40,237 nucleotides of DNA from an uncultured Lachnospiraceae bacterium (lineage in GTDB: Bacteria > Bacillota_A > Clostridia > Lachnospirales > Lachnospiraceae), in contig CACYDL010000207.1 in the NCBI GenBank assembly GCA_902773195.1, positions 1-40,237 of the forward strand, written 5' to 3'. Shown in pieces: positions 6,887-14,144 of this stretch. Under the pieces are notes generated by a model, which worked only from the letters and a program-made list of their open reading frames with translations, was not told the DNA's origin and did not search any database. Position numbers and translations under genes: made by a program. Position 1 is the stretch's first letter, and each line of letters opens with the position of its first letter.

Positions 6887-8173
6887 ATGAAGAGTATCGC
6901 CAGTGTTTACAAGATCGGAAACGGACCTTCCAGTTCCCACACGGTCGGCCCGTATCACGCCGCCCAGACCTTCGGCGCCCGTTATCCGGACGCCGACCGC
7001 TACGAGGTGACCCTGTACGGATCCCTCGCGTGCACCGGGGAGGGGCACGGCACGGGCAAAGCCATCCGCGAGGGCCTTCCCGGCGCGAAGATCCTCGTCG
7101 ACTCCGTCACGGGGGACCTGCCCCATCCCAACACCATGTTGTTCAAGGCGTTCAAGGGCGGAAGGGAGCTGGCGTCCCTTAGGATCTTCAGCGTCGGCGG
7201 CGGCTCGATCCGCATCGAGAACGAGCCCTCCGAGGAGGACGCCGAGGTCTATCCGCAGAAGAATTTTTCCGAGATCGCCGCTCTGTGCAGCCAGGAGAAG
7301 ATCGGTATCGTTCAACTCATCTATATCCTGGAGGGCCACACGCTGCGGGACCGGCTGAGGACGGTCTGGCACGCGATGAAGGCCTCTGTGAGACGGGGCC
7401 TCAAGGCGGAGGGCGTGCTCCCGGGCGGCCTGAACCTGACGAGAAAGGCGAAATACCTGTACGGGAAGCGCTGCTACAACGAGAGCCCGGACGTGACGAT
7501 GAACCGCATCATCGCGGCCTACGCCTACGCGGTCAGCGAGGAGAACGCCGCGGAGCACCTGGTGGTCACGGCGCCGACCTGCGGGAGCTGCGGCGTGCTG
7601 CCCTCCATTCTGTACTATATGAACGAGGACAGGGGCTTTCCCGAGGAGGAGATTCTGGACGCCCTGGCGGTCGCCGGCCTGGTGGGCAACGTGATCCGCA
7701 CCAACGCCAGCATCTCCGGCGCGGAATGCGGCTGCCAGGCGGAGATCGGCAGCGCCTGTTCCATGGCGGCGGCGGCCGTCGCCCAGCTCTTCGGCCTGAG
7801 CATCGACCAGATCGAGTATGCGGCCGAAATCGCGATGGAGCACAACCTGGGCCTGACCTGCGACCCCGTGGAGGGGCTGGTGCAGATCCCCTGCATCGAG
7901 CGAAACGCGGTGGCGGCCATGAGGGCCCTGAGCGCGGTCAACCTCTCCCGGTTCCTCTACGCGACGAGAAAGATCTCTTTCGACGAGGTCGTCGCGACCA
8001 TGTACCGGACCGGGCTGGACATGAACGAGAAATACCGGGAGACGTCCCACGGCGGGCTCGCCCGGATCTACGAGGAGAACCTGGAGGAGGAGAGCCGGAG
8101 AGAGGAGAGAAGGAAACAGGAGCTCCTGCACGAGGAGCTCCTGAAGGAAGAACTGGGCGATCCGGATAACTGA
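6887..8173 (+). CDS. sdaA: L-serine dehydratase (serine ammonia-lyase), single-chain iron-sulfur type
   Basis: The 428-residue enzyme converts L-serine to pyruvate and ammonia in the cytoplasm. The N-terminal beta-domain begins with the family hallmark KIGNGPSSSHTVGP. The alpha-domain carries the conserved cysteines expected to hold the 4Fe-4S cluster: APTCGSCGVLP, SGAECGCQAEIGSACSMA and LTCDPVEGLVQIPC. Both domains are in one chain, as in E. coli SdaA, rather than in two subunits as in Bacillus. The open frame extends upstream through the tandem repeat, but ATG 6887 is chosen because family homology begins there and AAAGGAG lies 12 bases before it. The last ~30 residues form an unusual Glu/Arg/Lys-rich tail that looks helical and goes beyond the normal family end. 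A terminator follows at 8182-8219. Confidence 0.93.
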   Translation: MKSIASVYKIGNGPSSSHTVGPYHAAQTFGARYPDADRYEVTLYGSLACTGEGHGTGKAIREGLPGAKILVDSVTGDLPHPNTMLFKAFKGGRELASLRIFSVGGGSIRIENEPSEEDAEVYPQKNFSEIAALCSQEKIGIVQLIYILEGHTLRDRLRTVWHAMKASVRRGLKAEGVLPGGLNLTRKAKYLYGKRCYNESPDVTMNRIIAAYAYAVSEENAAEHLVVTAPTCGSCGVLPSILYYMNEDRGFPEEEILDALAVAGLVGNVIRTNASISGAECGCQAEIGSACSMAAAAVAQLFGLSIDQIEYAAEIAMEHNLGLTCDPVEGLVQIPCIERNAVAAMRALSAVNLSRFLYATRKISFDEVVATMYRTGLDMNEKYRETSHGGLARIYEENLEEESRREERRKQELLHEELLKEELGDPDN

Positions 8174-8181
8174 AGCGTCAG

Positions 8182-8219
8182 GGCAGAGGCGGCCGCAAAG
8201 GTCAGTCCTCTGCCTTTTT
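8182..8219 (+). terminator. Terminator after serine dehydratase
   Basis: GGCAGAGG (8182-8189) pairs with CCTCTGCC (8207-8214), followed directly by TTTTT. Confidence 0.75.
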
Positions 8220-8355
8220 CAGCGTCGGGATCCCCTCCGCGAGGGAAACCGGGCGGTCCCAGGAGGAGAAGGGACCCGGCAGCACCTCCCCGCAGTCGAG
8301 CCAGAGGTGATCCGCCCGGAGGGTCCGGCGGAAGACGTTGCGCCGGCGTATGAAA

Positions 8356-8384
8356 TTGATAAATGGCCGGGTCTGGTGTAGAAT
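8356..8384 (+). promoter_or_regulatory. Promoter for the rhomboid gene
   Basis: TTGATA (8356-8361), 17-base spacer, TAGAAT (8379-8384). It is followed by AAGGAGG and the ATG at 8417. Confidence 0.7.
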
Positions 8385-8416
8385 CGAAGGATAACGTGAA
8401 GGAGGGGATTCCGGAT

Positions 8417-8998
8417 ATGAACAGGAAGCTGAAGATCACCTACAACGCGCCCGTCACGCTGAGCTTTGTCCTCATCTGCTTCGCCGTGACGCTGCTCGGC
8501 ATGGCGACGGGGGGCAGGAGCACCTCGAAGCTTTTCATGACGTACCGCTCGTCCCTGCTCAGCCCGCTGACCTATATCCGCCTTTTCACCCATGTGTTCG
8601 GCCACAGCGGGTGGCCGCACCTCATCGGAAACGCTTCTTATCTGCTGCTGCTCGGGCCGATGCTGGAGGAGAAATACGGATCGCGGACGATGGTGGAGAT
8701 CATCGCCCTCACGGCGGTCGTGACCGGCATCCTGAACGGCGTCTTCTTCCCGCACACTGCCCTGTGCGGCGCCAGCGGCGTGGCCTTCGCCTTCATCCTG
8801 CTGGCCTCCTTCACCGGGTTCACCGAGGGGGAGATTCCCCTGACGTTTATCCTGGCGGCGGTCATTTTCCTCGGGCAGCAGGTCTTTGAGGGAATCACCG
8901 TGAAGGACAATATCTCCAACCTGGCCCACGTCGTCGGGGGCCTCGTCGGGGCGGCGGCCGGCTATGTGATGAACCGCCGGCCGAAGCGCGGTTATTGA
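8417..8998 (+). CDS. Rhomboid-family intramembrane serine protease
   Basis: A compact 193-residue membrane protein with about six spans. It has the rhomboid catalytic elements: the oxyanion-side H-x-x-x-N in PHLIGN (H68, N72), the nucleophile in GASG (S120) and the partner histidine in NLAHVVGG (H171). Such enzymes cut single-span membrane proteins inside the bilayer. No substrate is evident here. ATG 8417 is preferred over earlier frame positions because GGAGG is positioned upstream and the protein then begins with a short basic tail before span 1. It has its own promoter after the serine dehydratase terminator and is followed 93 bases later by the TM2 protein. Confidence 0.85.
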   Translation: MNRKLKITYNAPVTLSFVLICFAVTLLGMATGGRSTSKLFMTYRSSLLSPLTYIRLFTHVFGHSGWPHLIGNASYLLLLGPMLEEKYGSRTMVEIIALTAVVTGILNGVFFPHTALCGASGVAFAFILLASFTGFTEGEIPLTFILAAVIFLGQQVFEGITVKDNISNLAHVVGGLVGAAAGYVMNRRPKRGY

Positions 8999-9091
8999 GC
9001 GGCCGCAGGGAGACCGGCGGGAAGCGGGATTATCTTGCCGCGCGGCCGGTAGATGCCGGAGGGGCCGCCCGCGCGGCCATAGGAGAACGAC

Positions 9092-9709
9092 ATGAAAATG
9101 ATAAAGATGCGGTGCAGCAACTGCGGCGCCGAGATGGAGATGGATCCTGAGAGAAAAGAGGTGTTCTGTTCCTACTGCGGGACGAAATTCGTCATTGACG
9201 ACGAGTCGGTCCACATCACGAACCGGATCGTCGACGAGGCGAGGCTGAAGGAGGCCGAGATCCGCCTGAAGGAGCTGGAGTACGCCCACGAGAAGGAGCT
9301 GAAGGAGGAGAGGCTTCTCCAGGAGCAGAAGAAGACCTTCCGGATATCGCTGGCGGTCTGCGTCTGCGCCGTGCTGCTGACCTTTTCCCTGGAGGATATG
9401 CGGCCCTTCTCCGTCCTGATCCTGATCATCGCCGCGGTCATCCTCTCGTCGATGAGAAAGAGGGACAGGGAGGGAATCCGGAGCGTGGGAGACGGTCCGG
9501 GGTGCTCCCCGAAGAGCCGGCTCGCGGCCCTGCTTCTGTGCGTTTTCCTGGGAGAGTTCGGCGTGCACTACTTCTATGTGGGGCGGATCGGCATGGGGAT
9601 TCTCTATCTCTGTACGTTCGGACTGTTCGGCATCGGGTGGCTGGTCGATATCATCCGTCTGATCTGCGGCACCTTCCGCGACAGCGCCGGACTGTATCTG
9701 GATCTCTGA
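9092..9709 (+). CDS. Zinc-ribbon and TM2-domain membrane protein
   Basis: This 205-residue protein starts with a zinc ribbon (Cys 8, 11, 26 and 29: CSNCG and CSYCG), followed by a charged helical stretch rich in Glu and Lys (~45-85, likely coiled coil), two hydrophobic segments (~88-125) and a C-terminal TM2 domain (~145-200). The TM2 signature is visible as LCVFLGEFGVHYFYVG followed by a Gly-rich second helix. TM2 proteins have two spans joined by a tight turn, and bacterial members have no settled function. Ribosome site AGGAG precedes ATG 9092. It may be co-transcribed with the rhomboid gene, but no functional link is shown. Confidence 0.85.
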   Translation: MKMIKMRCSNCGAEMEMDPERKEVFCSYCGTKFVIDDESVHITNRIVDEARLKEAEIRLKELEYAHEKELKEERLLQEQKKTFRISLAVCVCAVLLTFSLEDMRPFSVLILIIAAVILSSMRKRDREGIRSVGDGPGCSPKSRLAALLLCVFLGEFGVHYFYVGRIGMGILYLCTFGLFGIGWLVDIIRLICGTFRDSAGLYLDL

Positions 9710-9795
9710 CGGCCGCATTTTGCGGATTTCTTTGGCAGCAGTGTTTTAAAGGCGGGACAGGGACCGCCGGTCTTTGACGGCAGGAGGATGACGTC

Positions 9796-10905
9796 ATGCA
9801 GATGGGATTCCGATGGTACGGCGAGGGAAATGACACGATCAGCCTGGGTGACATCCGGCAGATACCGGGCGTGAGCACCATCGTGTGGGCGCTTCACGAC
9901 AAGCTGCCGGGCGAGGTGTGGCGCCGGGAGGAGATCGCCCCGGTCGTCGCGCGGATCCGCGCGGCGGGCTTCAACGCGGACGTGGTGGAGTCCGTGAACG
10001 TCCACGACGACATCAAGACCGGACAGCCCGGCAGGGACGTCCTCATCGACCGCTACATCGAGACGGTCCGCCATCTCGGGGAAGCCGGCGTCAGGGTGAT
10101 CTGCTACAATTTCATGCCGGTTTTCGACTGGACCCGCACGGAGCTCTTCCATCCCGCGGAGGACGGCTCCACCTCCCTGTATTACCGGAAGGACATGATC
10201 AGGGACGATCCGGAGGAGATGGCGGGGTACGTGCTGTCGGTCATGGAGGAATGCGGCATGACCTTTCCCGGATGGGAGCCGGAGAGGCTGGCCCGGCTGG
10301 GAGAGCTTTTTGAGCAGTGCAGGGGCCTGACCGCGGAGCGGCTGTGGGAAAACCTCCGGTATTTCCTGGAGCGGCTGATGCCTGTCTGCCATGAGTGCGA
10401 TATCAGGATGGCGATCCACACGGACGACCCGCCCTGGGACATCTTCGGGCTTCCCCGGATCCTGGTGGACGAGCCCTCCATCGACCGCTTCCTGAAAATG
10501 GTGGACGATCCCCACAGCTGCCTCACCCTCTGCTCGGGCAGCCTCAACGCCAATCCCGCCAACAACGTGGCGGATATCGTGCGGAAGCACTGCGGCCGCA
10601 TCGCCTTCGCCCACATCCGGAACGTCAGACATTTTGAAAACGGCGACTTCTGCGAGACAAGCCACCGGGACTGCGACGGGGACACCGGCATTCTGGACAT
10701 CCTCCGGGCTTATCACGACGGCGGGTTTGACGGCTATATCCGCCCGGATCACGGGCGTCACCTGTGGGACGAGAAGCCGGGACGCGTGCGCCCGGGGTAC
10801 GGACTTTACGACCGGGCCCTTGGCATCATGTACATGCTGGGCGCCTGGGACCTGATGGACAGGGAGGCCGGCCGGAAGGAAGAACAGGGAGGAGAGAAGG
10901 CATGA
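9796..10905 (+). CDS. uxuA: Mannonate dehydratase
   Basis: This 369-residue enzyme dehydrates D-mannonate to 2-keto-3-deoxy-D-gluconate, the third step of glucuronate breakdown. It opens MGFRWYGEGND and contains the TIM-barrel family motifs HTDDPPWDIFG, CSGSLNANPANN, AFAHIRNVR, SHRDCDGD and RPDHGRHLW, which carry the metal ligands (conserved His, Cys and Asp). Length and ends fit the short UxuA type of Firmicutes. GGAGG lies upstream of ATG 9796. The stop overlaps the next start as ATGA, so it is coupled to uxuB. Genes for 2-keto-3-deoxygluconate kinase and aldolase are not in the window. Confidence 0.95.
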   Translation: MQMGFRWYGEGNDTISLGDIRQIPGVSTIVWALHDKLPGEVWRREEIAPVVARIRAAGFNADVVESVNVHDDIKTGQPGRDVLIDRYIETVRHLGEAGVRVICYNFMPVFDWTRTELFHPAEDGSTSLYYRKDMIRDDPEEMAGYVLSVMEECGMTFPGWEPERLARLGELFEQCRGLTAERLWENLRYFLERLMPVCHECDIRMAIHTDDPPWDIFGLPRILVDEPSIDRFLKMVDDPHSCLTLCSGSLNANPANNVADIVRKHCGRIAFAHIRNVRHFENGDFCETSHRDCDGDTGILDILRAYHDGGFDGYIRPDHGRHLWDEKPGRVRPGYGLYDRALGIMYMLGAWDLMDREAGRKEEQGGEKA

Positions 10906-12437
10906 TTCTCACGGAGGAAGGACTTCGGGACCGCAGGGCCTGGGAGAGACGCGGCTACCGGCTCCCGGCCTTCGACAGGGCGGCCATGACCGCGGCGACG
11001 CAGGCGGAGCCGGTGTGGCTTCATTTCGGGCCCGGGAACCTCTTCAGGGCCTTTCAGGCGGACGCGTGCCAGCGTCTGCTGGACGCCGGGCAGGCAAAGG
11101 CCGGCATCATCGCCGCCGGGAGGCGCCGGAAGGCGCCGGAGAAGAACGACGGCCTGTTCGTCGGCGTCACCCTCCGGTCCGATGGCAGCGTGGAAAAGGC
11201 CGTGACCGCCTCCGTCGCGGAGACGGTTTTTCTGTATGAGGACGAAGAGAGGCTGAGGGAGATCTTTGAGAAGCCCTCCCTCCAGATGGTCACCTTTACC
11301 ATCACCGAGAAGGGCTACGCCCTCAGGGATGCCTCCGGGCATCTGCTGCCCGACGCCGCCCGGGATCTTGAGGCGGGGCCGGAGGACGCCCGCTCCTATA
11401 TGGGGCGGATCACCGCCCTCCTCCGGGCGAGATATCTTCGGAACGGCGCCCCGCTGGCCATGGTCAGCATGGACAACTGCTCCCGGAACGGCGACCGGCT
11501 GAAGGAGGCCGTCGGATGCTTCGCGGAGGCGTGGGGAGACGGGGGCTTTGTCCGCTGGCTCGGCGAGCGGGTGACATTTCCCTGGACGATGATCGACAAA
11601 ATCACGCCGGCCCCGGCGCCGTCCGTGGCGGCCCTGCTGGCGGAGGACGGTCTGCCGGAGGGGACGCCCTTCGTCAACGCCGAGGAGCCGGGCTACCTGA
11701 TCCTCGAGGACCGCTTTCCCAACGGGCGACCCTGCCTGGAGAAGGCGGGATTCTGCTTCACCGACCGGGACACCGTGGAGAAGGCGGAGCGGATGAAGGT
11801 CTGCACCTGCCTCAATCCTCTGCACACCGCCCTGGCCGTCTTCGGCTGTCTGCTGGGCTTTGAGCGCATCTGGCAGGAGCTGCGGGACGACGACCTGAGG
11901 ACCCTCGCGGAGAACGTGGGATACCTGGAAGGCCTGCCCGCGGCGGCCGACCCGGGAATCATCCGCCCGGGGGACTTCCTCGACGAGGTGCTGAAGACCC
12001 GCTTTTCCAATCCCTTCCTGCCGGACACGCCGCAGCGCATCGCCACCGACACCTCCCAGAAGCTTCCGATCCGCTTCGGGGAGACCATCCGGGCCTATCT
12101 GGCCTCCGACACCCTGAATCCGGCGGATCTTCGGGCGATTCCGCTGGTCTTCGCCGGCTGGCTGAGATACCTGACGGCCGTCGACGACGAGGGGAGGCCC
12201 TTTGCGCTGAGCCCGGATCCTCTGCTGGACGAGGTCCGGCCGTATGTGGAGAACTGCGCCATGGGAGACGCTCCCGACGAGGAGCGGATCCGGGAACTGC
12301 TGAGAAACGACGCCATCTTCGGCGTGAACCTCGAGGAGGCCGGTCTGGCGGATCAGGTGCTCTCGTATTTCCGGGAGCTCACCGAGGGGCCCGGCGCCGT
12401 CCGGAGAACCCTTCACCGGTTCGCGGCCGGCAGGTGA
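10902..12437 (+). CDS. uxuB: D-fructuronate reductase (mannonate oxidoreductase)
   Basis: This 511-residue member of the mannitol dehydrogenase family reduces fructuronate to mannonate with NADH. An N-terminal nucleotide-binding signature, HFGPGNLFRAFQ (41-52), is followed by SMDNCSRNGDRL and MIDKITPAP, and the C-terminal helical domain includes KLPIRFGETI. The start at 10902 overlaps the uxuA stop (ATGA); the longer upstream frame is just the uxuA region read in another frame. By context the substrate is fructuronate rather than mannitol or tagaturonate, because uxuA and uxaC flank it. Cytoplasmic. Confidence 0.93.
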   Translation: MILTEEGLRDRRAWERRGYRLPAFDRAAMTAATQAEPVWLHFGPGNLFRAFQADACQRLLDAGQAKAGIIAAGRRRKAPEKNDGLFVGVTLRSDGSVEKAVTASVAETVFLYEDEERLREIFEKPSLQMVTFTITEKGYALRDASGHLLPDAARDLEAGPEDARSYMGRITALLRARYLRNGAPLAMVSMDNCSRNGDRLKEAVGCFAEAWGDGGFVRWLGERVTFPWTMIDKITPAPAPSVAALLAEDGLPEGTPFVNAEEPGYLILEDRFPNGRPCLEKAGFCFTDRDTVEKAERMKVCTCLNPLHTALAVFGCLLGFERIWQELRDDDLRTLAENVGYLEGLPAAADPGIIRPGDFLDEVLKTRFSNPFLPDTPQRIATDTSQKLPIRFGETIRAYLASDTLNPADLRAIPLVFAGWLRYLTAVDDEGRPFALSPDPLLDEVRPYVENCAMGDAPDEERIRELLRNDAIFGVNLEEAGLADQVLSYFRELTEGPGAVRRTLHRFAAGR

Positions 12438-12501
12438 TTATGACGCGGCGGCCGCCGCGAAGATGCGGCCGCTGCGGGACTGAAAAAGAGGTAATGCGGA
12501 A

Positions 12502-13896
12502 ATGAAACCCTTCATGGACAAGGACTTTCTTCTGTCCAGCGGCACGGCGGCCCGCCTGTACCACGACTTCGCCGCGCCCCTGCCCATCATTGACTATCAC
12601 TGCCATCTGGACGCCAAAGAGATCTGCGAGGACCGGCGCTACGAAAACATCACGCAGCTGTGGCTGAGCGGGGACCACTACAAGTGGCGGATCATGCGCG
12701 CCGCGGGGGTGGAGGAGCGGTTCGTCACGGGAGACGCCCCGGACCGGGAGAAATTTCAGAAATGGGCGGAGACCCTGCCCCTCGCCATCGGAAGCCCGCT
12801 GTATCACTGGAGCCACATGGAGCTGCGGCAGTATTTCGGGTACCGCGGCATCCTGAACGGAAACACCGCCGGGGAGGTCTGGGAGCTGTGCGGCGCGAAG
12901 CTCCGGGAGGAAGGGTTTTCCCTGAGAAGGATCATCCGGGATTCCCGCGTGAAGGTGCTCTGCACCACCGACGACCCGGCGGATTCCCTCGAATATCACA
13001 GGAAAATCGCCTCGGACGGCTATGAGGTCAGGGTGCTTCCCGCCTTCCGGCCGGACCGGGTCTTTGAGATCGAAAGCCCGGACTGGCGCGGGTACCTCGG
13101 GGCGCTGGAGCGGGCGCAGGGGGCGAGGGCGGAGGATTTCGCCGGGCTTCTCGACATTCTCCGGGGAAGAATCCGCTTCTTTCACGAAAACGGCTGCCGG
13201 CTGGCGGATCACGGGATGAACGCTCTCCGCTTTGTCCCCGCGTCCGGGGAGGAGGCGGACCGGATCTTCCGCAGGCGGCTCGCCGGGGAGACGCTGTCGG
13301 AGAAGGAGATCCTTCAGTTCCGGACGGCGCTGCTCCTGTTTTTCGCGGAAGAATATCACGCCCTGGACTGGGCCATGCAGCTCCACATGGGAGCGGCCCG
13401 CGACCTCTCGGACCGCCTCTTCCGGACCCTCGGGAAGAACGCGGGGGCGGACAGCATCGGGGAGGCGGTGTCCGTCGCGGATCTGGGCGCCCTCCTCAAC
13501 GCGCTGGACGGGAGGGGACGCCTCCCGAAGACGATTTTCTATTCCCTCAATCCCGGCGACGGGACGGCCATCGAGACCGTCATGGGTTGCTTCCAGGACG
13601 GGAGCTTCGGAAAGCTTCAGCACGGGAGCGCCTGGTGGTTCAACGATCACCGGCAGGGGATCCGGAACCAGCTGGCCGGCCTCGCGTCGCAGGGCGTGCT
13701 GGGGACCTTCGTGGGCATGCTGACCGACTCCCGCAGCCCCTTGAGCTACACGAGGCACGAGTATTTCCGGCGGATTTTCTGCGACCTGATCGGCACCTGG
13801 GTCGAGGAGGGCCTCTACCCGGACGACGACGGGACCCTGAGGGAGATCGTCGAGGGCGTGTGCTTCCGCAACGCCGAGCGGTATTTCGGCTTCTGA
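12502..13896 (+). CDS. uxaC: Glucuronate (uronate) isomerase
   Basis: The 464-residue amidohydrolase-fold isomerase converts D-glucuronate to D-fructuronate (and galacturonate to tagaturonate). The opening MKPFMDKDFLLSSGTA and DYHCHLDAKEI (metal-side H33 and H35) are family hallmarks. Later conserved blocks include CTTDDPADSLEYH, HENGCRLADHGMNAL, QLHMGAARD and the C-terminal LTDSRSPLSYTRHEYFRR. It follows uxuB after 64 bases that hold a GCGGCCGC hairpin, and is probably in the same transcript. The last codons and stop form part of the 34-bp repeat that follows. Confidence 0.95.
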   Translation: MKPFMDKDFLLSSGTAARLYHDFAAPLPIIDYHCHLDAKEICEDRRYENITQLWLSGDHYKWRIMRAAGVEERFVTGDAPDREKFQKWAETLPLAIGSPLYHWSHMELRQYFGYRGILNGNTAGEVWELCGAKLREEGFSLRRIIRDSRVKVLCTTDDPADSLEYHRKIASDGYEVRVLPAFRPDRVFEIESPDWRGYLGALERAQGARAEDFAGLLDILRGRIRFFHENGCRLADHGMNALRFVPASGEEADRIFRRRLAGETLSEKEILQFRTALLLFFAEEYHALDWAMQLHMGAARDLSDRLFRTLGKNAGADSIGEAVSVADLGALLNALDGRGRLPKTIFYSLNPGDGTAIETVMGCFQDGSFGKLQHGSAWWFNDHRQGIRNQLAGLASQGVLGTFVGMLTDSRSPLSYTRHEYFRRIFCDLIGTWVEEGLYPDDDGTLREIVEGVCFRNAERYFGF

Positions 13897-14038
13897 GAGT
13901 GCGGATCCCGGGCGCCGCTTCGGCCTCTGAGGACGTGTATCCCGGGCGCCGTTCCGGCATCTGAGGACGTGTATCCCGGGCGCCGTTCCGGCCTCTGACG
14001 GCGTGGATCCCGGGCGCCGCTTCGGCTTCTGACGCCGC
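13885..14038. repeat. 34-bp tandem repeat beginning inside the uxaC stop region
   Basis: Four and a half copies with an exact 34-base period; ATCCCGGGCGCCG recurs at 13905, 13939, 13973 and 14007. The first unit starts in the last uxaC codons (TTCGGCTTCTGA, including the TGA stop), and this end is repeated in variant form in each later unit. Confidence 0.85.
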
Positions 14039-14045
14039 GAATCTG

Positions 14046-14134
14046 CCAATTCCGTTCAAGCAGCCGCCAAGTCCGTTCATGGGAAACGGCCCTTTCCGCG
14101 GGTATAATCGCCATTAGAATGCGAAAACCCGCGG
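14046..14134 (+). promoter_or_regulatory. Regulated promoter of the GH94 gene: direct repeats, TATAAT and inverted repeat
   Basis: A perfect TATAAT is at 14103-14108, but no recognisable -35 is present. Two copies of CCAAnTCCGTTCA lie at 14046-14058 and 14077-14089, 31 bases apart (three helical turns), the second covering the -35 position. CCGCGGGT (14096-14103) and ACCCGCGG (14127-14134) form an inverted repeat around the start site and next to the GGGAGGG ribosome site. The layout suggests activator-dependent initiation plus an operator or leader hairpin. Confidence 0.55.
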
Positions 14135-14144
14135 GAGGGCTCTT

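Noticed and set aside
8202..8400. Short minus-strand open frame ending LKKAED that looks somewhat protein-like
   Set aside because: It has no start codon or ribosome site, its stop lies in the serine dehydratase terminator, and it covers the rhomboid promoter. It could be a gene remnant, but nothing supports it further.
13885..14038. Regular repeats suggesting a CRISPR array
   Set aside because: Units are directly adjacent and degenerate, with no unique spacers between them. No cas gene is present. The same holds for the other tandem arrays.
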